From: Mercurialis annua
Taxonomy: Eukaryota > Streptophyta > Magnoliopsida > Malpighiales > Euphorbiaceae
Reading direction: 5' to 3'
NCBI RefSeq assembly: GCF_937616625.2
Contig: NC_065570.1
Span: 64,879,665 to 64,943,664 of the forward strand
Length of the DNA stretch: 64,000 nucleotides
The notes beneath the pieces are model-generated. The model saw nothing but the letters and a program-made list of their open reading frames with translations, was not told the origin of the DNA and searched no databases. This document shows positions 35,335 through 46,284 of this stretch, piece after piece. The position numbers and the translations under genes are program-made. How positions within the stretch are numbered: the stretch's first letter is position 1; every line of letters starts with the position of its first letter.

Positions 35335-38300
35335 ATGGATCCTACTTTGAGGTGCTTCATTATGCTGTTGATGCTACTTCTTGAATTTGGTATGTTAAAC
35401 AATGTATTTGCAGTTTTCGTTAATTTTTTAATTTTCGTCTTTTATCTGTTATGAGATTTGGATTGATAGAATATTACTGGTTCTCCTTTTTTTTTAAATA
35501 AATAGCAAGTGCGTCTTCAGCAAATGATTTTAGCCAATGTGAAAAAGTTGTCAAAAATTGGGCAATTGCTTCTCTTGAACAAGAAGTTAAGGATAACAAG
35601 CATGTGCTCCGCGATTTGTTGTTTTTCCTTCATGTACCGAGAACTGGAGGTCGCACCTACTTTCACTGGTAATTTCTTCATTGTAAAACACTAAATGTAG
35701 AGGGTAGAGTTCTTTTTCCTTTCCACTGCTGTGACATTCACTTATGCTTTCTGCTGTTATGTTGTATTACCTGCAGTTTCTTGAGAAAGTTGTACCCTAA
35801 CTCTCAGGAATGTCCCCGTTCATATGATAAGCTACGTTTTGATCCAAGGTATTACTGGTTTATTTGCTCCTACTTATTTTGGCTTAATATAGGAGATGGC
35901 TGTTAAATTTGATGACTGATCATTCTGAACTAGAAGTAGAAGGCTAAAGTGTTTCTAAAAATCCATTTGTCCCTCTGCTAAGGAATCTTTGTTTGTACTA
36001 TCAACTTGTACACTTCTTGTCTGTCAGAACAAGAAGTTTCAAGAGTTTGCATGTAGGAAATTTCTTCTGAGGTATTAGAGCTAGTTTTTGCTGTAAATTT
36101 ACAAGGGGTTGGTAGGCGAGGGAACAGTATTTAAACTTTGTATCCCCATTGATTAAAAAAATTAGAGAGAATGCTTTGTTGCCTTCTATAACTTATTGCT
36201 ATAGTACGCTACTTGCTTTAGACATCTAATTTATGTGGATTTACTACTCGTGCAGCAAACAGAAATGCAGATTGTTGGTTACTCATGATGATTATAGCAT
36301 GATGTCCAAACTTCCCCAGGAGAAAACTTCAGTGGTGACCATACTTAGGAATCCAGTTGACCGTGTATTTAGTACTTATGAATTTTCAGTTGAAGTGGGT
36401 GCTAGGTTTTTGGTGCATCCTAACTTAACTTCTGCCACACAAATGGCTAGCCGGTTGCGTCCTAAAAATGGTGGAGTTAGTACGCTTGATATATGGCCAT
36501 GGAAGTACTTGGTTCCATGGATGAGGGAAGACGTTTTTGCTAGGGTAGGTCTATCTGTGATCTGCTGCTTTATTTTTCTTCTTTGCTAATTTTTGTATAT
36601 TCACATTTCAATTATCTCCCCTCATTTTTTCTTTAATTCCTATTTCCACAAAGGCAAGCTACTTGCACTTATTGGGTTCTTTTGGAATAACTGATATAGA
36701 GAGTGAACCTTATGTTGTTTATAAAATTTTGGTCGTTTTCAATGAAGAACTCTGCTCTCTATTTTTATGACTTTTTTTTATCTCTCATTCTCTCTGTAGT
36801 TCCATAAACCTGCACTTTTGTATTCTGCACTTTATGTGTTACGTTTCATATTTATGTGTTTTCTCTTTGTTCACAGAGGGATGCTAGGAAACTTAAGGGC
36901 ATCAATCATGTGAAAAACAAAGATCCTTACAACATGGAAGAAATTGTTATGCCATTACATGAATATATTAATGACCCTATAGCTCATGATATTATTCACA
37001 ATGGAGCAACATTTCAGGTCCTTACCTAGTTTGATCATATTGCATGATGAACCTTATTATTCCTTGTGGCTACTTTCAGTATTCTCTTTTCCTTTACCGG
37101 TTTATTTATCAGGTTGCAGGATTGACAAACAACTCTCGTTCTGCGGAATCTCATGACGTGCGCCGTTGTGTACAGAAATTTGAGATTCTTGGAGAACATG
37201 TTCTGGAAGTTGCAAAGGTAATGAAGATAGGTTTTCCATGTTGATGGCAATATTGTCATGATAGTGTTTCTCTGATTATTTCCCTCATGGTTGTTTTCAT
37301 GTTAGATACTTGTAAATCTTGCAGAAGAGGTTGGATGAGATGTTGTATGTTGGTCTCACTGAGGACCACAGAGAATCTGCAACTATGTTTGCAAATGTGG
37401 TTGGTGGACAGGTGATTTCCCAAGCATTAGCATTGAACTCTACCATGGCAAGTCCAGCTGATGGTAAATCAGGTTAGTGTAACAAGGGTCCTGTTTCGCG
37501 CTGTAATTTTATGCTCTAGTTACTTATTCCATTCCCAGTCAATTTCTTTTCAACTTATGATACAGAGCAGAGCTCCTCAAATACAGATTCTGAGCCCAGC
37601 GGTGATCATCAGGTGAGTGATGGTGAGCCCTATGCATTTAACATAAGAGATTGCAGACTCGTACTAACAATGAGACATGATGATCCTCCTATTTTTTGTG
37701 GAACAGAATTCCTCAGGCCAAAAGCTAAATGAAATTTCTTCTATGGAGAATCCGGATAGGAAGAAAGAAAATGGAAGGGACTCTGTAAGTGGATATAGTT
37801 GTCATTTTGTTTTCTTTAAATAAGAATGTCCAAAATGAATCCTCTTATACTTCGTGTTAGATGACTGTGAAGAAACTAATGGATGCTTATGAAGACTGCA
37901 TTTCTAGTTTGCGTAAGACCCAGGCACGCCGTCGTACCACTTCTTTGAAGAGAATAGCTCCAGCAAATTTTTCTAAGGAGGTACAGTTTAGTAGTATACG
38001 TTTCCCTCCATTATTTACACATACTTTTCCTATTCCATATCATAAGTATATTAGTTTTTCAATGCGTGGCTAATTTGATTCATAGCTAAACATTGCTTTC
38101 TTCATGGATTTGTAAATTAAGAATATCATAGGGTGTCGTTTAGTTGGTTGATCAGAGACAAGAAAAATTGCACAGACCACCTGAAATGTTGCTAAATGTT
38201 ATGCTTTACTTCCACTCCAGTAGTACATCGTAGACCATGTTAGATATTATTGCCTTTTAGGAGGGTACACTGATATTTCTCTTCATTACTCTAGTGAAAT

Positions 38301-40033
38301 TCAAAATGGAAATCGCAAATCTTTTCATTACTTTTTGCATCTTTTTCACGAGTACATTGACTCTTTTATGAACCATGTGGATTATATAATTGTTGGCTAT
38401 TCCCAAATTAGTATTTTTTTTTGTTTCTGTCGAACCCTTTTCGATATACCTCCCTAATAACTCGAACCATACTTTTCTCAGTACAGACCTATCAATTTTT
38501 CTTCTATAGGTTTCTATATGCGTGCTTACTTAATTGAGGCTCATGTTTTCTGATGAAGTTAAACACCTTTACAGAACTTTTTGATGTTGGTGCATGCATT
38601 TGGATAATGTAGCAGTTACCTCCTCTTAGTTGCTAACTTCAGAACGTGTGAAATTTCACAGGATCGACATCATGTTCCTGAGATGGTTCTTGAGCAGATA
38701 AGATCACTGAACAACCTGGACTTGGAGCTTTATAAGTATGCTAAAGACATCTTTGCAAGGCAACAGAAACGTGCAGTACAAAAGCTTACAAGCACAGTAA
38801 GTATCTACCTGTCAAGGATACAATTCACTTCTATGCATTTCTATTAGCAATATTGCCTATTTAATGGTGCCTGTATGTTACGAGACATTGACAAGTATGT
38901 ATCTTGCTTTACTCGAGTATTAATTCCCCCTTTACTTGTAGGTGATGGAAAATTAACACTTATCTGAACTTTTTATCAAATTGCCCCTTGAACTTGTCAA
39001 ATTTTTATCAATTACAACAAAGGTTCATTTTGCCCCTCCAACTTGGGACAAAAGATCAAAAAAGTCAAAGTTCATGGTTTTTGACAAAAAATTCCCTATT
39101 GTCAGTTTTGGATCATTTTACACCCTAAACTAATGTCAAGCTGACGTCATTCTTGATGGTCAAAAGTGTAAAATGGCCTAAAATTAACAAGTTGTGGGTT
39201 TTTTTTCTCTAAAAACATGTATTTAAACTCTTTTGATCTTTTGTCCCAAGTTGAAGAGGGGAAAAGAATTGTTATCAATTAGATCAAATTAAATGTCATT
39301 GATGGCTTAATTGATAGAAGTTAAATTCAATTTAGCCCCTCAGCTTATTTTTAGTATAAATTAGTCTATAATTTTTATTTTATTTTTATAATTGGGGAGG
39401 AGAGCGTTTGTGGGAGGAATTAAATCCACGACCTTGACAGAGTGTTGCGCGTCGCCTATACCATTTGAGCTATCAAATAGAAACTTCATAATAATTAGGT
39501 ATCTTGCTTTGTTTCTTTTCGAAATGTTTAAATTTTTCAATACATGATAAGTTCTCTTATACTTGTACCTTCAACTAAAGAGAAACCAAGAAGTTACGTG
39601 CAAGAAAATGTGAACATGGAGAGAACAATATACAAACAGGTTTTGCTTAAATTTACGCAATCAACTTTCCAATGCTTTTTGTATATTCTTTGATTATGAC
39701 CACTTTTCGTACTATGTCAGGCTGGAAAGTCCTGCTTGCTTAGGTTTCTGGTTGTGTTTTAATTTCTGCAAATTGAAAATGAGTGAGGGAGGGACCAATA
39801 ATTTACCCTCTTTGGCCCGCCATATTAAATGCTTTAAGCAAGTTGTGCTTTTATGCCTGTTGTTGCAATCTAACATACTAAAATTACAGGAAGGATTTGA
39901 AGGCATATTTAATGGCTCAAGCATCATTGCGCTGTGGAAAACCATTTCGTTGATAGTGTCGGTTGTTTTACTCTCCGTTATCCTTCTTCTCTTTGTAAAT
40001 GCAAGAAGAAGAACATCAAAAGTTAAGATATGA
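35335..40033 (+). CDS. TPST: Tyrosylprotein sulfotransferase (plant TPST)
   Basis: Twelve coding exons: 35335-35389, 35506-35668, 35777-35848, 36256-36544, 36877-37017, 37113-37217, 37325-37472, 37566-37612, 37707-37784, 37861-37980, 38662-38796 and 39890-40033. They join in frame to 498 aa, against about 500 aa for Arabidopsis TPST. Residues 1 to about 24 are a signal peptide. FLHVPRTGGRT (59-69) fits the 5'-phosphosulfate loop of the PAPS site and ILRNPVDRVFSTYE (126-139) fits the 3'-phosphate loop. A single C-terminal transmembrane helix (about 466-489, SLIVSVVLLSVILLLFV) is followed by a basic tail (NARRRTSKVKI). This is the type I topology of plant TPSTs, which differs from the type II animal enzymes. 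Family knowledge: the Golgi enzyme sulfates tyrosines of PSK, PSY, RGF/CLEL and CIF peptide precursors and is needed for root meristem upkeep and Casparian-strip signalling. The last intron (1.09 kb) carries a hairpin MITE and a SINE. A 5' UTR intron (34987-35308) precedes the start codon. Confidence 0.95.
38985..39290. mobile_element. Hairpin MITE in intron 11 of TPST
   Basis: TTTGCCCCTCCAACTTGGGA then CAAAAGATCAAAAAAG (39030-39065) pairs with CTTTTGATCTTTTGTCCCAA then GTTGAAGAGGGGAAA (39232-39266). Weaker pairing extends outward. Non-coding; boundaries uncertain. Confidence 0.55.
39380..39482 (-). mobile_element. tRNA-derived SINE, copy 1 (TPST intron 11)
   Basis: On the minus strand it reads TAGCTCAAATGGTATAGGC (a good Pol III box A), then GTCGTGGATTTAATTCCTCC (decayed box B), CACAAACGCTCTCCTCCCC, and the 3' tail AATTATAAAAATAAAATAAA. 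It aligns along its length with the copies at 44.4 and 51.4 kb. No clear target duplication, and more substitutions, so it is an older insertion. Confidence 0.8.
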
Positions 40034-41700
40034 ATACTGCTTATCAGAAAAAAAATATATATGAAAATGATTTGTCTACGGGTTGTAGGGGATTAATCAC
40101 ATGCAAAGAAAATTTATATAGTAGATAGGAAAGTAGAGGATCGGCTTGATTCCGATTTTGGTTCTGGTCGAGCTGGTTAGGGTTTAGTCATGGATGAATT
40201 GATTTTTCTGGTAGGGATCACATTCCTGATAAGATTGAAGGTGGCACGTTCTGTATCTGCAATATATAATATTCAAGTATTTCACATTCTATTCGGTGTT
40301 CAAGTATTTGGCGTTCACATGCCAAAAAGTTCCTTACCAATTTGAAATCATAGTTTATAGCCATGGCTGGGCTGTAATCAAGTTGGGTTGAGCTTACCAT
40401 TGTTCAATTTGAGCTTGGCTCTAAAATTTGAAGGTTGAAATTTAATTCAAAGTTTATAGAATTTTATTTTAGGAGTTTGAGCTCGAGCTTGGTTGAATAA
40501 TTAATAACTGATTTGACTAGGCTCAACTTCATTATTTCTATAAACATTTTAAGATTAAAATTTAGTAAAAGATGAGGATATTATGCTAAATATATATAAT
40601 TATTAAGGATAAAAAATATAAATAATTTAAAGCTTGGTTAGGCTTGTGTCTATTGAGTTGAGTATTTTAATATTCGAATGCAACTCGACAATTTGCATGA
40701 GTAGGTCGAACTCGATCCAATTAATACTGAGTCCATCTTGGGTATTTTTAATATTAATTTTTAAGTAATTTGCGAGTCGACTTGATTTGGTTAATATCCG
40801 ATGACGATTCAATTGCTAATAGAATCGTGAATTGGTAATAGATCAAAGGTAGTGAACAGTAAACTTGCCGAGTCTTATGTATTTGTTGATAAATCTTCTT
40901 CATTCACAGGAGGCAGGTGGAATTCTGAAGTTTATATAAGATGGTAACATAACAACAATATTTGATTGTATCAAAGAAATTAAAACATCAGAAATTAGAA
41001 TGGAGTGTTTAATAATACCCAACTTTGACAGCAAGTCAGCAACAGTGAAAGTATGGAACACATAAAAAAAAATACTTATGAAAAAATTTGACTAATTTTT
41101 GGTCATTTTTATAATTTTTCCAAAATAAAATGACCCTACCGACAATATGTATGATTGAACTTGGAAGGTAGCCTATTAACTGAAGTGGCACTTTACTGTC
41201 AAATGAATCAGCCTCATATTATTTCATTAATCAAACTAAATTAAAATATCGAGTTGAGTTGAAATACTATTATGGTCGAATTAGATTCAATTTTAAATTT
41301 TAAAATTTATTTTGAACTCAATCGAATTTTATTCTAGAAGTTAAAGCTCGAGCTTTATAAAATAATTGAAATTTAATTTGATTCAGTTCAGCTCGACTAT
41401 TTGTATAAAATTGTAAAGATCAAATTTAGTATTAAAATAAAAAATATTATTTTAAATATATAGTTATAAAAAAATAAAAAAAATTACATAAAATTCAATA
41501 AGGTTTAAAATTCGTCAAGTCGAATATTTTAATATTTGAATTTAATCCAATTGCTGAATTGGGTAATTTGAATTCGAATTCATCTCAAAATTAATTGAAT
41601 CAACTAAAGTATATTTTAAATCAATTTCGAATAAATCGCAATCAAATCATTTGACTAGGTTACATCTCATGACGATGAAACTATATTTCTAACTCTATTT
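40034..41700. repeat. Region after TPST with two copies of dispersed repeat R2
   Basis: Two neighbouring copies in the same orientation lie at about 40380-40815 and 41235-41665. Shared landmarks are GTTGAAATA or TTGAAATTTAATT, GAGCTCGAGCTTGG (or AAAGCTCGAGCTTTA), CTCAACTTC or GCTCGACTATTTGTA, a long AT-rich centre, GAGTATTTTAATATTCGAAT or GAATATTTTAATATTTGAAT, and TAAGTAATTTGCGAGTCGAC. The first stretch, 40034-40250, is the probable TPST 3' UTR. No gene. Confidence 0.6.
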
Positions 41701-44415
41701 TGTCACTAAAATTTAGGCATCATATATGGAGTAGAATGTATGTTCTAGTGGCATAGAGAAGAAAACATTCCTGTTCTTTCTCACCAAAATTGATTTTGTT
41801 TATTGCTCATTATACGATAAATAGTGGATCACATAAAATCAACCCATGCCTTCAACATTGATGTTTCTTCTTGTTTACTATCAAAGATCAATCAATTATT
41901 ATTATATCCAATATTTTCAATTTATACTAATAATAATAATAATAATATGAAGAAATGGTGAATCTTTTCCATATTAAAAAACATGGTATAAATATACTAC
42001 TAAAAATTAGAGGAAAAGATAAATTTAGAAACTCATTGATATACTTAATTTTGTAAAAGTAATCTTATTATTTTTATTCATTAAAACAATAACATGAAAA
42101 GGGTTAAACAAAAAATTAAACCATGAATTTTAGCGTGTTTTTACTTGCAATATAAATTCTTAAAAATGCAAAATCGGTCATTACCTTTCATGTTTTGGAA
42201 AATTGAAATATCGAGCTACAGATATAGTTACCTCCGGATGGTACTTTCTTGGAAAGAGTGATAGAAAAACAGATATAGTTAAAAGCGTTCATTATTCAAA
42301 TTGAAATGGAAAAAGTTCATACATGCCTTTTACTGTATTGTTTCAATTTTTATTTTACTCAAAAGAAAATTCAAACATGAAACAATTTAAAGGATATATT
42401 TGAATTTTTTTCTATTTCAATATAAATAAATTGCTACGATTAAAATTAAAAATTGAAAAATTTATTAAAATGAATTTTTTTTTTAAAATGGGACCATAAA
42501 CGAAAAAAGTCAATAAGTTATGATATTTTTAAATGATCGAACTAAAAAAATACCTTTTTTGAGTTAGATTGTGATGCACAACGAGGGGCTATCCTCTCTC
42601 AAATAATAATAAATACTCCTTAAATATGTTACGAAGGTAAAATTATGAATTCTGATTTTTCGGATGCACGACAATAACTTTTTCACTAAACTATATTCTA
42701 ATGTGTCAATTATTCGTTCCCACTCTTTTGTATTTAATAAAGTTTATTATTTTCACTTTCATTTTCTACTCAATCAAATACAATATAAACGAATGATTAT
42801 TATTTTATTTTTATCCCATTTATGATCTTGATTTTAATTTTGAACTAAATAAATACCTAGTGAAAAATGAATAGATCCAATCTTTCTAAACTTATAGTGT
42901 ATAAAATTTGGTTAGGAACAATGTTTTCCATGTGAAGGCACATGATAAATCCGGTTGGATGTACTTCCTTTTCGGCATAAAACCATCAAATTTACTTACC
43001 AAACAAAAACAATAAAACAATAAAATAATAACAATCATATAACATGATAATTAATTATTTATAATACTTAAGTGTTGGACCCTGAAGATTTGATTAGTGG
43101 GTCCAATTTTTATAACATCCCAAAAAAATAAAATTGATGACAGCAAACTCTTAATAATAATCAATCGTCGGTGCTATCTTAAATCTTGACATATAAATTA
43201 TATTTGCATACACACCCCTCAATTTTCTACCCACCGCCACTTGATTTCTCACGTTTGCTTGATTATTTTGTTTCTCTTATGTCTCCAATTCCCAACTTAA
43301 ATAAATATCATGTCACATGTTTTCTCTAAGGATTTCAATCTTATGTTATGCTACTACATGCCTATATAGGTTGACCAAGATCTAAATCTCCATGCTAATT
43401 AAATTACTTTAATTAAAATATATTTTAAGTTTGCATTATTAGTATCATGTACGATTGTGTTAATGTTATTATGTGTATGTTTGGTTGAACTATTGAAATT
43501 GTCGTATGAAATTTATTTAATAATTCTTAAATGGATCAACGTTGATTTGATTGGTCCAATAAAAATATACTTGTAACCGCTTGATGAGATCTCAAATATG
43601 AGCGCCGATTTTATTAGAAGATGAATTTTTTACTAGACGTCGACTCTTTCGCTATGAATTAGTTTGATGAAGTTTGAGATACCACAATTGCATAATTGCC
43701 GTAATATTAAATTAAAAATTAACTTTTTTAACAATAAAAATGTACTAAATATAACGACGGTGCTATAAAAAGTATAATAAATAGTTAACGTTTTAAAAAG
43801 GTTATAAAATTAAATTAAGTTTAACCATATATAGTTTATTAATATATTTATTCATCAATGCAATTTAAAATTAAATTAAGTTGGTTAGAGTCCAACTACA
43901 AAGGCACAAATAAAGTATTAGAGATGAATCTTGATGTTTAAGCATGAATAATTAACTTTTAGTTGGATCAAGAGACTAAACTTAGAGCTACATGCTACTA
44001 AATTAGTTGAAATTACAAGCAATTGTGTATTAATTAATTGGACTATATTAAGGTTAAGAAAACCAAGAGCATTTGACTAAAGAAACGGAACTTGGTAATG
44101 TGCTAGTGGAAGCGTTAAGCATCATGTTAGGTGATTAAACCAATGTTTTAAGAACTAAAACTGACTGACCGATTCAATCGGTTCAACCATAAACCAAAAA
44201 CCGCACCAATTAAATTTTCCTCTTAAAACCAAAAACTAAAAAATATTAAGAATGAGCAATTCATTGAACCAAGTGAACCATAAAAAATAGTTCATTTTTA
44301 TAAATTTAATTATTATTATAATTATAATTTTAATTATTTTTATTTTTTTAAAACGACAAAAGTTCATACTTTGAAGATTTTTTTTATTAATCCAACATTA
44401 AAATATGCTATAATA
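41701..44415. other. Gene-free stretch
   Basis: AT-rich, with an (AAT)n microsatellite at about 41927-41947 and no recognisable ORF or RNA gene. The stretch 44150-44260 contains CCGATTCAATCGGTTCAACC, a fragment reminiscent of the GGTT/AACC-rich hAT MITEs, without definable ends. Confidence 0.4.
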
Positions 44416-44432
44416 GTTGTAATGTATTTTTG

Positions 44433-44496
44433 TTTTTTGATAATTTTGGGAGGGAGAGCGCTTGTGGGAGGAATCGAACCCACGACCTAGCAGTTT
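44433..44496 (-). mobile_element. tRNA-derived SINE, copy 2, 5'-truncated, with perfect 17-bp target duplication
   Basis: Identical 17-bp direct repeats GTTGTAATGTATTTTTG at 44416-44432 and 44497-44513 flank a 64-bp insert. On the minus strand the insert reads GTCGTGGGTTCGATTCCTCC, which includes a perfect tRNA box B, then CACAAGCGCTCTCCCTCCC and AAAATTATCAAAAAA. It lacks box A, so the copy is truncated at its 5' end. The intact duplication and box B suggest recent insertion. Confidence 0.92.
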
Positions 44497-45154
44497 GTTG
44501 TAATGTATTTTTGCTAATTATGTTTGAATAAGAATATCCGCAACATTGTTTCCATATTACTATATAAATTTTAAAAATCAAATTACAAATTTGTTTTTCT
44601 TTAATTTTATGGAAAAAAAAATAAACTATCACAAAATGAATATAATATTTCATTAAAAATGATAAAATAAAATTAACTACATTTTAGTATATAGGTTCAA
44701 TTTTTAAAATATTTAATTAAACTAAAAGAAAGTAGTATAATTTCATAGTAAAATAAAATAAAATTTATCCAAATCCGAAGATAATTACAGATGACAATTA
44801 GTGAGTAACCACGGGTTTTATTGCTAAAAAAAGGATTTTGACTGGCTAATCATCGGAGTATATATTCAAACAAACAAAAAAACAAAAATGGTATTAAATT
44901 ATTTAAAAAGAAATAACAATTGTTTTCCTAAATAGTAACCCAGATGTACGGTGATAAAACCATCATCACACACAAAGAAATTATGAACCCGAGCGCAGTG
45001 AAACAATACTCCCCTCTCATCTCTTTAGAAGGCTAAAAATCCCAATCTCAGACAAAGAGATTCAAAAGGAATCTCACATTTCACTGTTATCTCTCCTCTC
45101 TCTCACTTGCATTATCGAATGAATTGAACTGAAACGTCGTCGTTTTCACGCCAG

Positions 45155-46275
45155 GTTAGAGCTTACCTGCTTTTATTTAATTTTCTCTGCTCGCTAGGGT
45201 TTTTTGGATTATTTTGTTGCTGTTCTTTTTCTCTAAGGTTTGTTTTTTCACTTATTGCTCACATTTGTCGTTCTGTTTAGTTTGGCATTGTTTTCCTTTC
45301 TGTTTGTTTCTCGAGAAAATGAGTGAAAATTTGGCTTTAATTTTGTCGAATATTAATTGCATGTTTACTGCGGAAATTATGAGAGTTTCACTGAGAAATG
45401 TAAAGAAATTTCGGCATATATGAGAAAAACGTCAATTGGAAAATTTGTGAATTTTTTTTTTCATTTTACAATTAAGAGAAATTTGTTTAAATTTGTGGAA
45501 ATTGTTTTAGACTTTGATTGCTATTTTATGCAATTGTTGAATTTCAATTTTAATGTGTTTTTCTTTTTCTTTTTGAACATGCATTTTCTCAGGAAACAAG
45601 CAGAAGGGTTAAGAATTATTTAATGATTATTCATCTCATAATATCAATTTAGTCAGCTGCTTGTTTGTTTGTTTAAGTCTAAGTTTTAACTGTAATGAAA
45701 ACTACTGCCTATCTAATCTGAAAATGATATTTGCTTTATTTAACATACGTTTATTTATATAATATAATTATAATTAGTCTTCTAATTTGAGAGAACATTT
45801 AGGTTTTGGAGATTTTTTTTATTACTTAGTCATTAGTATAAGAAAAAACTTATGTATTAGGATAAAAGAATTTTAGATTGCACTACTAGGTCATATCTTG
45901 TTGTTCGGATTTTAGGTATATCTTTTTCCATTGATAACTCTGTATTTTAAAAGGCTTAAATGGAATTGTAATTTTTTTACTGTATGTGATGTAATATAAT
46001 GTTTTTTTACCTGAGCTTGAAACATAACGTACTTGTGCGTACTATTGAGTTCTAGAACAAATTGGGTTCTTTGTTTATCAGTTATCTCTAGAAATTAGGA
46101 ATTATAGTATAAAAAAAAGTATATAATAAAGAAGTGAGATAGCAGTGACTGCATTCATTTGTATATACTGTAACGGTGCTTGACTCCTCACATTTTTGAA
46201 GAGCAAAATATTTCTCTTATGTCTTTAAATAACAGTTTCTTATTATTTTTTATGTTATCTCCTTTTCGTGGTCAG
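45155..46275 (+). other. 5' UTR intron of the GATA gene
   Basis: The stretch 45000-45154 is GC-richer, with CT-rich tracts (CTCCTCTCTCTCACTTGC), and ends in a CCAG|GTTAGA donor. The next good acceptor, TGGTCAG, ends at 46275, nine bases before the GATA start codon. The intervening 1.1 kb is T-rich and non-coding. A long leader intron fits a regulated transcription-factor gene, but the model rests on splice signals alone. Confidence 0.55.
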
Positions 46276-46284
46276 GGTAATATT

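Noticed and set aside
44445..44500. tRNA gene on the minus strand (perfect T-arm GGTTCGATTCC)
   Set aside because: No D-arm or acceptor stem; exact 17-bp flanking duplications and an A-rich end show it is a truncated SINE.
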